DNA from: Collinsella sp. AM17-1 | Lineage (GTDB): Bacteria > Actinomycetota > Coriobacteriia > Coriobacteriales > Coriobacteriaceae | DNA length: 64,000 bases | Assembly: GCF_003470665.1 (NCBI RefSeq) | Contig: NZ_QRJZ01000010.1 | Location: 12,632 to 76,631, forward strand | Direction of reading: 5' to 3' | Part shown: in pieces, positions 1-6,829 of the stretch | Position numbering within the stretch: position 1 is the first letter of the stretch | Layout of the letters: every line of letters starts with the position of its first letter | Translations under genes and position numbers: made by a program | The notes under the pieces: model-generated | Database searches by the model: none | What the model saw: the letters and a program-made list of their open reading frames with translations, nothing else | What the model was told of the DNA's origin: nothing

Positions 1-326
1 TTGTACTTCTCGCCGCGCTCCTCCATAAGGGCGATGGCCTCGGCGCGGGGCTTCTCGTACACGGAGAACTTGAGGTTCTCCTTGACGATCTTCTTCATCT
101 CGGCCTCGATCGCGGGGAAGTCGTCCTCGCTGATCTTGACGCCCTCGGGCAGGTCGACGTCGTAGTAGAAGCCGTTGTCGGTCGCGGGGCCATAGGCAAA
201 GTCGGCCTGGGGGTACAAGCGCTTGATGGCCTGCGCCATGATGTGTGCGGCGGAGTGGCGGATGACGTGCGTGACCTCGTCCTGCGGGAGCTCGGCCACC
301 GAACCGTCATTGTAGAGTGCCTTCAT
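1..326 (-). CDS. thrS: Threonyl-tRNA synthetase, N-terminal part (cut by window edge)
   Basis: Charges tRNA-Thr in the cytoplasm. Reading the minus strand from the ATG at 324-326 gives an open frame to the window edge. It starts MKALYNDGSVAEL (end of a TGS-type start), then HSAAHIMAQAIKRLYP and YGPATDNGFYYD, which are the hallmark segments of the ThrRS N2 editing domain. The HxxxH metal-binding pair of that domain is visible in HSAAH. A GAGGAG ribosome site lies a few bases upstream. About 108 of roughly 600-700 residues are present; the catalytic and anticodon-binding domains lie outside. Identification rests on recognised motifs and is firm despite the truncation. Confidence 0.93.
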   Translation of the reverse strand, partial: MKALYNDGSVAELPQDEVTHVIRHSAAHIMAQAIKRLYPQADFAYGPATDNGFYYDVDLPEGVKISEDDFPAIEAEMKKIVKENLKFSVYEKPRAEAIALMEERGEKY

Positions 327-396
327 GGGTATGTTTTCTCCTCTCGGATGCCTGGTGCAAGTGCGTGCGATGCGCTCGGCATTTTTGACTTGCATC

Positions 397-424
397 ATTA
401 TAGGCAGGTTGCCTTGGTATACAA
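397..424 (-). promoter_or_regulatory. Probable thrS sigma-70-type promoter
   Basis: On the minus strand TTGTAT (419-424) is followed after exactly 16 bp by a perfect TATAAT (397-402), about 70 bp before the thrS ATG. The leader between them and thrS is too short for a T-box. Confidence 0.6.
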
Positions 425-427
425 GCG

Positions 428-457
428 CCCGCCGCACCTTAATGGCACGGCGGGCGA
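428..457. other. GC-rich hairpin between thrS promoter and zinc-ribbon gene
   Basis: GCCCGCCG and CGGCGGGC flank a loop of about 12 bases. The stem lies downstream of the zinc-ribbon gene and just upstream of the thrS -35 box. It has no clear U-tract on the minus strand, so a terminator role for the zinc-ribbon gene is possible but not proven. Confidence 0.4.
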
Positions 458-555
458 TTTTCTACGCATGCTTCATCGTGTGGGGCGGGTTGCGCGTGTG
501 GCTTACGCGGGACGAGCGGTGCCCGTGGCTTGCGGCCGGCCCGGCGATGGATGCG

Positions 556-987
556 TTACTGGATGCGAGTTCGGCAGTAGGGGCAGACCTTCCAGTGCGC
601 ATCGAGCGGGCGATGGCAGCTGGGGCACACATTGCGAACCTGGGTATCGCACACCGGGCAGACGACGAAGTCCTTCTCGATGGGCGCGCCGCACTGCGGG
701 CAGGTGCCGTACTGGGCAAGCTGGCGCTCGCGCAGGGCCATGTCCAGCTCCTGCTCCTCGCGGTCGGACGCGTAGGAGTGCGGGCGCAGGACCAGGTAGG
801 CAATGAGGCCTACAAACGGGATGAGGGCGATGATGCCCCATGCCACGTAGGCGCTGGCGCCGCGGCGGCGAGCGTCGATGAACACATAGACGACCGACAG
901 CACATACAGGGCGATGATAAAGCCAACGAAGGCATAGACGACGCCCATAAGCTGCGGCGACATGAGCTCGGAGATGTACTTGGACAT
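556..987 (-). CDS. Two-TM membrane protein with C-terminal double zinc ribbon
   Basis: A 143-residue protein of unknown function. Residues 11-35 and 47-67 form two hydrophobic membrane segments separated by a short basic loop (DARRRG), like the PLDc_N-type membrane anchor. The C-terminal third has four CxxC knuckles: CPQC, CPVC, CPSC and CPYC. These form two stacked zinc ribbons in the DZANK/zinc-ribbon style, placed in the cytoplasm by the usual positive-inside reading. A GAAAGG ribosome site precedes the ATG. It lies alone between thrS and a repeat array, so context does not help. Families with this layout are often membrane scaffolds or sensors; no enzymatic motif is seen. Confidence 0.75.
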   Translation of the reverse strand: MSKYISELMSPQLMGVVYAFVGFIIALYVLSVVYVFIDARRRGASAYVAWGIIALIPFVGLIAYLVLRPHSYASDREEQELDMALRERQLAQYGTCPQCGAPIEKDFVVCPVCDTQVRNVCPSCHRPLDAHWKVCPYCRTRIQ

Positions 988-1087
988 TACGGGTACCTTT
1001 CGGAATATTTACAGTATGGTCAAGTTTACCACGGGGTTTGTTTATATGGGACCACGGCTAGGGGCGGGGCTGGTGCGGACACAAACA

Positions 1088-1503
1088 TCTCAATCTGTAA
1101 CAGATGGGAGCGGAATCCGGGTCTAGATGTTACAGATTCAGACACAGGGGTCCCTCCCCGACTTCAATCTCGATCAGTAACATCTAGGGTCCCAAAACCC
1201 CTCTTACTGTTACAAATCAAGACGTAGAAAACCGTCCGAACCGAATGTCTCAATCTGTAACAGTTACCCGGCAAAAACAGTCCCAGATGTTACAGATTTA
1301 GACAAACTACTCTCTCCTCGACTTAGATCTCGATCCGTAACATCTAGAACCCAAAAACAGTTCTTACTGTTACAGATCGAGACAACCAGAATCCGTCGGA
1401 AAGATTGTCTCAACCTGTAACAAAAAGGACCCAAAAACCCTGCCAGCTGTTACAGATCGAGACATACGAATAACCCGACGGGCTAACGTCTCGATCTGTA
1501 ACA
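1088..1503. repeat. Phased array of 11 alternately oriented 16-bp motifs
   Basis: The motif TGTTACAGATCGAGAC and its reverse complement alternate through the 707-bp gap between the zinc-ribbon gene and the flavoprotein operon. Reverse copies begin near 1088, 1168, 1247, 1328, 1407 and 1488; forward copies near 1128, 1208, 1288, 1368 and 1448. Start-to-start spacing is 39-41 bp throughout, so same-orientation copies repeat every 80 bp. The spacers are not random: 1088-1247 and 1248-1407 resemble each other, giving a 160-bp superperiod. Any neighbouring pair could fold as a 14-16 bp stem with a loop of about 24 bases. No open frame with a ribosome site is evident. It is not a CRISPR, because the orientation flips every unit. 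Confidence 0.9.
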
Positions 1504-1514
1504 GACAACGGCAT

Positions 1515-1549
1515 AGACCGCGAGGTTGAGCGGGAAGAACTCGCGGTCT
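1515..1549. other. Perfect 10-bp hairpin directly after the array
   Basis: AGACCGCGAG (1515-1524) and CTCGCGGTCT (1540-1549) are perfect inverted copies around a 15-base loop. The hairpin begins 12 bp after the last array motif. No T-run follows on either strand, so it is not a classic terminator. Confidence 0.6.
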
Positions 1550-1662
1550 AAAGAGGTCGACATCCGTGCCGGGTCTCCCCTCGTCTGCCGTTGGCGGGTG
1601 TTGCGGGGCTGTTCGCCGCATTGCCGCCGCACTGGATGTGCACACACCGTAGGATAGTCTTA

Positions 1663-1677
1663 TTGACATCCTGTCAA
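1663..1677 (+). promoter_or_regulatory. Short palindrome upstream of flavoprotein operon (possible operator)
   Basis: TTGACA-TCC-TGTCAA lies 18 bp before the GTG start and just upstream of the GGGAGG ribosome site (1685-1690). Its position fits an operator or a translational control hairpin. No convincing -10/-35 pair could be fixed around it. Confidence 0.35.
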
Positions 1678-1694
1678 CTTGTCTGGGAGGCACT

Positions 1695-3149
1695 GTGACA
1701 GAAACGTTTGATATCGCGATTGTCGGCGCGGGCATCACCGGATGCGCCATCACGCGGCAGCTCGCGCGCTATGACCTGTCTATTTGCGTGGTCGAGGCGG
1801 CCAACGACGTCGCCCTGGGCGCGTCGAAAGCCAACGGCGGCCTGGTGCACGCAGGCTACGTTCCGGCGCCGGGCACGGTAAAGGCTCAGGTCAACGCCCG
1901 CGGCTGCGAGCTGTATGGCACGTGGGCCCAGGAGCTGGGCTTTTTGTTTTGCCGCACCGGATCCATGGTGCTGGGCTTTAACGACGAGGACCGCGCGCAC
2001 CTGGAGAAGCTACGCCAGAATGGCCTGGTCAACGGCGTGCCCGAGCTGTCGATCATCGGACCCGACCGCATCCACGAATTAGAGCCGCGCGCCAGTGCCG
2101 AGGCGACGTGCGCGCTGTGGTGCCCTTCGACCGGTTACGTCGACCCGTTTGAGGTTGCCATCGCCGCGCTGGAGAACGCCGTGGCCAACGGGGTGACGTT
2201 TATGCGGTCAGCGCCGGTGGAAGCGATTGAAGTCGCGGACTCGGGCGACGACGCGCGCTTTACGTTGGCGACGCCCGCCGGCGACGTGCGCTGTCGCTAT
2301 CTAATCAACGCCGCAGGCAACGGCGCCGCGCACCTCTCGCATATGGCGGGCGCCGAGAAGTTCCAGATGGTCTGGCGCCAGGGCAACATCGTGGTGCTGG
2401 ACAAGGAGCCGCGCACGCTCATGCCGCTCTACCCCGTGCCGACGCCGGTGTCGAAGGGCGTTATCGTGACGGGCACCGTGCATGGCAACACCGTGATCAC
2501 CGCCACGGCCGCTGTGCGCGAGCCGGGCGACACGCAGACCTATGCAAGCGATGTAAACGCGCTGCTGACCGGCGCGCGCAAGCTGGTGCCCGATCTGGAT
2601 ACGCGCCGCGTGGTGCGCGCATTTGCCGGCGGGCGTCCGGTCATTCAGGGAACGAACGACTTCTTTATTGGACAGTCGGCCGTGGTGCCGGGGCTTTTCC
2701 AGGCGGCGGGCATTCAGTCGCCGGGTGTGGCAAGCGCGCCGGCCATTGCCGAGCGCATGGAGCTTGTGATGCGTGAGGCGGGCGTGAAGCTGCACGAGCG
2801 GGCGGACTGGAACCCAATTCGCCGCGCGCCGGACGACTTTGACCGCGCACCGCTGGCGCGCAAGGAGGAGTTGATCGAGTCCGATCCCGCGTGGGGACAG
2901 ATCGTCTGCCGCTGCGAAACGGTGCCCGAGGCCGAGATTGTGGCCGCGATCCGACGCCGTCCGGGCGCGATTTCGGTCGAGGGCGTCAAGCGCCGCTGCC
3001 GCGCCGGCATGGGTCGGTGCCAAAGCGGTTTTTGTCAGAGCCGCGTGGTGGCGATCCTGACGCGCGAGCTGGGCTGCGACCCCAGCGAGGTGCTATTGGA
3101 GGATGCCGGATCTTGGTTGGTCGAGGGACCGCTGAAGGGGGTGCGCTAG
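1695..3149 (+). CDS. FAD-dependent oxidoreductase, anaerobic glycerol-3-phosphate dehydrogenase-like (GlpA type)
   Basis: The 484-residue protein opens with a Rossmann FAD motif (VGAGITGCAITRQLA, residues 10-24) of the DAO family. It ends with a BFD-like [2Fe-2S] domain (VCRCE ... GMGRCQSGFC) typical of anaerobic glycerol-3-phosphate dehydrogenases and related hydroxy-acid dehydrogenases. The start is a GTG behind GGGAGG. It is followed after one base by a second flavoprotein and then by a DUF1667 protein. That trio is the usual Gram-positive anaerobe arrangement, in which the first subunit oxidises glycerol-3-phosphate and passes electrons on. No glpK or glpF is adjacent, so the substrate is inferred; another 2-hydroxyacid is possible. 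Confidence 0.82.
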   Translation: MTETFDIAIVGAGITGCAITRQLARYDLSICVVEAANDVALGASKANGGLVHAGYVPAPGTVKAQVNARGCELYGTWAQELGFLFCRTGSMVLGFNDEDRAHLEKLRQNGLVNGVPELSIIGPDRIHELEPRASAEATCALWCPSTGYVDPFEVAIAALENAVANGVTFMRSAPVEAIEVADSGDDARFTLATPAGDVRCRYLINAAGNGAAHLSHMAGAEKFQMVWRQGNIVVLDKEPRTLMPLYPVPTPVSKGVIVTGTVHGNTVITATAAVREPGDTQTYASDVNALLTGARKLVPDLDTRRVVRAFAGGRPVIQGTNDFFIGQSAVVPGLFQAAGIQSPGVASAPAIAERMELVMREAGVKLHERADWNPIRRAPDDFDRAPLARKEELIESDPAWGQIVCRCETVPEAEIVAAIRRRPGAISVEGVKRRCRAGMGRCQSGFCQSRVVAILTRELGCDPSEVLLEDAGSWLVEGPLKGVR

Positions 3150-3150
3150 G

Positions 3151-4506
3151 ATGGCGACGTTTGATAAGCGCGACGGACGAGCGGAGGCGAGCGCCGTGGC
3201 AAAGCAAGCCTTCGACGTGGTCGTTATCGGCGGCGGCCCCGCCGGCATGGCGGCCGCGCTGGCCGCGCATAAGGCCGGAGCGCGCGTGGCCATCGTGGAG
3301 CGCGAGCAGCACCTGGGCGGCATCCTCCGCCAATGCATCCACCCCGGCTTTGGCCTGTCGCACTTCAAACAGGAGCTCACCGGTCCCGAGTACGCGCAGC
3401 GCTTTATCGACCAGGTGCACGCAACCGACATTGCGCTGTTCCTGAACAGCATGGTGATTGGGATTGATTCAGGCAAGCCTGCTGAAGACGCCGCGGTCCA
3501 TACCGTCACGCTCATGAGCCCCGCCGGCATGATGCAGCTCACCGGGCGCGCGATCGTCCTTGCCATGGGTTGCCGCGAGCGCACCCGCAGCGAGATCAAG
3601 ATCCCCGGCAGTCGTCCCGCCGGCGTGTTTACGGCCGGCCTGGCGCAGCGATACATCAATATCGAAAACCTCAAACCCGGCTCGCGCGCCGTCATTTTGG
3701 GCTCTGGCGACATCGGGCTCATCATGGCACGCCGTTGCACGCTCGAGGGGATTTCGGTCGAGGGCGTGTACGAGCTCATGCCGTACGCCAACGGCCTGCG
3801 CCGCAACGTCAAGAACTGCCTGGACGACTTTGACATTCCACTGCACCTGTCCACCACCGTCACACGCGTGATCGGGCACGACCGCGTGGAAGCCGTTGAG
3901 GTGAGCCAAGTCGACGAGCGCCTGGCGCCCATTCCGGGGACCGAGCGCATCGTTCCGTGCGACACGCTGCTGCTTTCGGTGGGATTGATTCCCGAGAACG
4001 AGCTTTCGGTTGCCGCGGGCGTGGAGCTTGACCCACGCACGCGCGGCGCCGTAGTTGACCAGAGCCTCCAGACAGGCGTGCCGGGCATCTTTGCCTGTGG
4101 CAACGTGCTGCACGTGCACGACCTGGCCGACAACGTGACGACCGAGTCCGAGCGCGCCGGTGCAGCCGCGGCGGCGTACGCGCTGGGTGGCGGAGCCGAA
4201 ACGAACGCGGTCGCGGACACGAGCTGCGAGCTCACGGTCTCCCCTGCCGGCATTGCGGGCTACGCGCTGCCGGGACGCATTACGGCTGTGGCGCTCACCA
4301 AGCTCAACTTCCGCGTACGCCGGCCGGTCGATACCGCTCGAGTACGCATCTTGGCCAACGGCGAAGAAGTGTTTGCGGGCAAAGTCCGCGCGTTTAAACC
4401 GAGCGTCATGGAAAGCTTCCCGCTGCCGGCTAAGGTGATTCAACGCGCACTCGACCTGGGTGCCAGCGAAATCGTCCTGTCCGTCGATCCCGTTGAGGAG
4501 GCATAG
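3151..4506 (+). CDS. NAD(P)/FAD-dependent oxidoreductase, second subunit of GlpAB-like operon
   Basis: Pyridine-nucleotide-disulfide-reductase fold: an FAD-binding motif VVVIGGGPAGMAAALAA near residue 22, then a second Rossmann motif (ILGSGDIGLIMARR) for NAD(P), and an ACGNVLHVHDLADNV segment near the C-terminus that closes over FAD. It probably takes electrons from the preceding dehydrogenase. The ATG at 3151 is one base past the upstream stop. An in-frame GTG at 3196, behind a GGAGG at 3183-3187, starts exactly at the Rossmann strand and may be the true start. There is no redox CxxxxC disulfide, as is usual for this subfamily. Confidence 0.83.
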   Translation: MATFDKRDGRAEASAVAKQAFDVVVIGGGPAGMAAALAAHKAGARVAIVEREQHLGGILRQCIHPGFGLSHFKQELTGPEYAQRFIDQVHATDIALFLNSMVIGIDSGKPAEDAAVHTVTLMSPAGMMQLTGRAIVLAMGCRERTRSEIKIPGSRPAGVFTAGLAQRYINIENLKPGSRAVILGSGDIGLIMARRCTLEGISVEGVYELMPYANGLRRNVKNCLDDFDIPLHLSTTVTRVIGHDRVEAVEVSQVDERLAPIPGTERIVPCDTLLLSVGLIPENELSVAAGVELDPRTRGAVVDQSLQTGVPGIFACGNVLHVHDLADNVTTESERAGAAAAAYALGGGAETNAVADTSCELTVSPAGIAGYALPGRITAVALTKLNFRVRRPVDTARVRILANGEEVFAGKVRAFKPSVMESFPLPAKVIQRALDLGASEIVLSVDPVEEA

Positions 4507-4509
4507 CTC

Positions 4510-4908
4510 ATGAGTACGAATGTGACCGAGACGCTGCGGTTCAACTGCACCACCTGCCCATCCGAGTGCCTCCTGACCGTAGAGGTGGAGCACGACGCCA
4601 ATGGCACCGTGGTGGAAGTGCGCTCCGTAACCGGTAACAACTGCCCGCGCGGCGATACGTTCGCACATCAAGAGCTCACCTGCCCCATGCGCGTGCTCAC
4701 AACGACCGTGGCCGTCTCCGGCGGCGACGAAGCCCTTCTCCCCGTGCGCACGGCCGAAGCCATCCCGCTGGAGCTTCACGCCCAAGCTATGGACCTCATC
4801 CGCGGCCTAGAGGTCAAAGCCCCCATCCGCATGAGCGATGTAGTCCTCCCCAACCTCCTAGACACCGGTACCGACCTCATCGCCAGCATGGACATCGACC
4901 CTGCCTAA
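4510..4908 (+). CDS. DUF1667 small iron-sulfur-type subunit of the GlpAB-like operon
   Basis: A 132-residue protein with CTTCPSEC near residue 13, NNCPRG near residue 45 and CPMR near residue 57, the cysteine pattern of DUF1667 (COG3862). That family nearly always sits third behind the two flavoproteins seen here and is thought to complete an electron-transfer complex. It starts three bases after the upstream stop. Biochemical function of the family is poorly defined; the cysteines suggest a metal centre. Confidence 0.82.
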   Translation: MSTNVTETLRFNCTTCPSECLLTVEVEHDANGTVVEVRSVTGNNCPRGDTFAHQELTCPMRVLTTTVAVSGGDEALLPVRTAEAIPLELHAQAMDLIRGLEVKAPIRMSDVVLPNLLDTGTDLIASMDIDPA

Positions 4909-4913
4909 GCAGC

Positions 4914-4935
4914 TCATTTGGGACGGGGCTCTTTT
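4914..4935 (+). repeat. T-motif copy 1 (TTGGGACGGGGCTCTTTT)
   Basis: TCATTTGGGACGGGGCTCTT recurs, with one base lost in its G-run and the following two T missing, at about 5240-5260 (same strand), and inverted at 6717-6739. All three copies surround the peptidase gene. Confidence 0.55.
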
Positions 4936-4968
4936 AGCTACCCCGCCGTCCACCCCGCCCCTCCTCAA

Positions 4969-5032
4969 TTGCGATGAAATAGCTCCTGATTTCCGCCAAA
5001 ACCCCGGCATTCAGGAACTATTCCACCGCAAC
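4969..5032. repeat. R-family palindrome, copy 1 (diverged)
   Basis: A 64-bp hairpin: TTGCGATGAAATAG... pairs with ...CTATTCCACCGCAA. It belongs to a family with copies at 6750, 44346, 45628 and 62722. The inner stem differs from the others (CTCCTGA with TCAGGAA) but still pairs. Confidence 0.7.
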
Positions 5033-5078
5033 TATCCTTGGAATTGGTATTTAGCCTGTGCCTACTTTAGTGCCATTT

Positions 5079-5232
5079 CAAAACTATGCCGGATTACGGG
5101 GCTGATTCGGAGACTCCCATCCATACCGACATTTTTCGATTTTTGATAAGCCGTCTACCTGCGGTTTTAATTTCGCGATTATTGCCATGGTCAAGTAATA
5201 CAGGCCCAGCCCCGTAATCCGCCATACTTTTG
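5079..5232. repeat. S-family long inverted-repeat element, copy 1
   Basis: Arms 5079-5104 and 5207-5232 are near-perfect inverted copies (GGATTACGGGGCTG / CAGCCCCGTAATCC inside). A 32-bp core at 5148-5179 is shared almost base for base with the copy at 6527-6686, although the arms of the two copies are unrelated. In both copies the core is centred 8 bp to the right of the element centre. No open frame is present. Confidence 0.8.
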
Positions 5233-5391
5233 AAACCAGCCCATTTGGGACGGGTCTCTTATGACTACTTTTTCCCAAACGTTCGCTAGGCTGGCCATGC
5301 CAAGGAGTGTCCCCAAGTGCCGGCATAAAAGGAACGTCCCTAACTGCCGGGCATGGGATACCATGGTGACACCCTAGCGAAAGGATGTTTC

Positions 5392-6480
5392 ATGGCACAT
5401 GTCGATGACCAGCGTGTGGCGCGCGTGCTCGATGCGCTCGAGGCTCAGCACCCCGGCGCGCAGCTGCTCGTGAATGACCCGTGGTCGATTTACTATCTGA
5501 CCGGCTTTTATGCCGATATGTTCGAGCGTTTTTGCGGCGTGCTGCTCGCGCGCGGTGCCGAGCCGGTGATCTTGGTCAACGCTCTGCATCAGCTGCCCGA
5601 GTACGACAATGCCCGCGTGGCCTACCACACCGATACCGACGTTGTGACCGACGCCATCGCACGCGAGGTCAATTCTGCCAAGCCCCTCGGCATCGATACC
5701 GTTATGCGCTCCGGCTTTTTGATGCCCCTTATGGATCGACACGCCGCGAGCAAGTTCTTCCTGGGTGACTTTGCCGTCACCGCCGCGCGCACCCACAAGG
5801 ATGCCGCGGAGCAGGAGCTCATGCGCGCGTCCTCGGCCGCCAACGACGCCGTGATGGCCGACGCCATTAAGCTCGTACACGAAGGCGTAACCGAGCGCGA
5901 AATTGCCGACCAGATGCTCGGCCTGTATCGCAAGCACGGCTGCGAGGGCTTTAGCTTTCCGCCCATCGTGAGCTTTGGCGCCAACGCCGGAGACCCCCAT
6001 CACGAGCCCGACGATACGGTACTCAAGCGCGGCGACGTGGTGCTGTTCGACATTGGCGGGCGTCATCGCAATTACTGCTCGGACATGACGCGCACGTTCT
6101 TTTGGGGCGAGCCGGACGAGGAGACCGCAGACATCTACGACATCGTGCGCCGCGCCAACGAGGCCGCCGAGGCGCTCATCGCACCGGGCGTGCGCATGTG
6201 CGACCTGGACCGCGCCGCGCGAGACGTAATTGAGGATGCGGGCTACGGCAAGTACTTTACGCATCGCTTGGGCCACTCAATTGGCCTGCAGGACCACGAG
6301 CCGGGCGATGTCTCGCTCGTTAACGAGCAGGTCGTAGAGCCGGGCATGACGTTCTCCATCGAGCCGGGCATCTACCTCCCCGGCCGCACCGGAGTCCGCA
6401 TCGAGGACCTTGCCCTGGTCACCGAGTCCGGCGTCGAGATCCTCAACGCCTACCCCCACGACCCAGTCCGCCTAGACTAG
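5392..6480 (+). CDS. pepP: Xaa-Pro aminopeptidase-like M24B metallopeptidase
   Basis: Cleaves the N-terminal residue from X-Pro peptides in the cytoplasm, or is a closely related M24B enzyme. The protein has a creatinase/prolidase N-terminal domain (residues 1 to about 130) and a pita-bread catalytic domain. Metal ligands are recognisable in FDIGGRHRNYCSDMTRTF (two Asp), in the GHSIGLQDHEPG segment (His), and in SIEPGIYLPG and VRIED (two Glu). The ATG at 5392 was chosen because GAAAGG precedes it; an upstream in-frame ATG at 5353 lacks one. It is a single-gene unit bordered on both sides by repeat elements. The symbol is by family; X-His or prolidase specificity cannot be excluded. Confidence 0.85.
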   Translation: MAHVDDQRVARVLDALEAQHPGAQLLVNDPWSIYYLTGFYADMFERFCGVLLARGAEPVILVNALHQLPEYDNARVAYHTDTDVVTDAIAREVNSAKPLGIDTVMRSGFLMPLMDRHAASKFFLGDFAVTAARTHKDAAEQELMRASSAANDAVMADAIKLVHEGVTEREIADQMLGLYRKHGCEGFSFPPIVSFGANAGDPHHEPDDTVLKRGDVVLFDIGGRHRNYCSDMTRTFFWGEPDEETADIYDIVRRANEAAEALIAPGVRMCDLDRAARDVIEDAGYGKYFTHRLGHSIGLQDHEPGDVSLVNEQVVEPGMTFSIEPGIYLPGRTGVRIEDLALVTESGVEILNAYPHDPVRLD

Positions 6481-6483
6481 GCA

Positions 6484-6514
6484 ATGCGGCAAAGGGACAG
6501 CCCCTTTGCCGCAT
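6484..6514 (+). repeat. Q-family 31-bp palindrome, copy 1, just after pepP stop
   Basis: ATGCGGCAAAGGG and CCCTTTGCCGCAT are perfect arms, 3 bp past the peptidase stop codon. The same AAAGGG/CCCTTT core recurs in a 31-bp palindrome at 63203-63233, and a diverged 31-bp copy is at 20571-20601. All three lie at gene 3' ends. No T-run follows this copy. Confidence 0.65.
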
Positions 6515-6526
6515 CACATGAACGCT

Positions 6527-6686
6527 GCCACAAAAACGGCCTATCTACTACGTTTAACCCGCATGTGTCGACCATAGCCGGGTTTTCGCAAAACCCGCAA
6601 GCCGTTTACCTGCGGTTTTAATTTCGCGATGTTCCGCGTGGTCGAGGGTAACCGGTCAAACGTAGTAGATAGGCCAATTTCGTGGC
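6527..6686. repeat. S-family long inverted-repeat element, copy 2
   Basis: Arms 6527-6555 and 6658-6686 are inverted copies containing GGCCTATCTACTACGTTT. The core at 6599-6630 matches the core of copy 1 (5148-5179). After the core both copies share TGGTC followed by a G/A-rich stretch and TAA. Together the two copies bracket the peptidase gene. Confidence 0.8.
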
Positions 6687-6716
6687 AAGCGAGTCAACTC
6701 GGGGCACAGGGCAGCC

Positions 6717-6739
6717 AAAAAAGCCCCGTCCCAAAATGA
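6717..6739 (-). repeat. T-motif copy 3 (inverted)
   Basis: The minus strand reads TCATTTTGGGACGGGGCTTT followed by TTT, the inverse of the motif at 4914-4935. It lies between the S and R elements downstream of the peptidase. Confidence 0.5.
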
Positions 6740-6749
6740 CTGCTTTTGA

Positions 6750-6814
6750 GTTGCGGTGATATACGGACTGTTTGAGGCTTATGACTTGTAAAACAGTCCG
6801 TATTTCACCGCAAC
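6750..6814. repeat. R-family palindrome, copy 2
   Basis: GTTGCGGTGATATACGGACT... pairs with AGTCCGTATTTCACCGCAAC over about 24 bp, with a 17-base loop. Total length 65 bp, as in the copies at 44346 and 45628. It lies 15 bp beyond the folC stop codon, on its 3' side, where it could act in mRNA 3' end formation. Confidence 0.85.
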
Positions 6815-6829
6815 CGATAAGGGGATGGG

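Noticed and set aside
327..430. T-box riboswitch of thrS
   Set aside because: Leader after the promoter is only about 65 bp and lacks the T-box consensus.
325..1227. 300-residue frame across the array and zinc-ribbon gene on the plus strand
   Set aside because: Composition is that of the reverse of known sequence; no domain, and it overlaps a supported gene.
1088..1503. CRISPR array
   Set aside because: Repeats alternate orientation and are 16 bp with spacers that resemble each other; no cas genes nearby.
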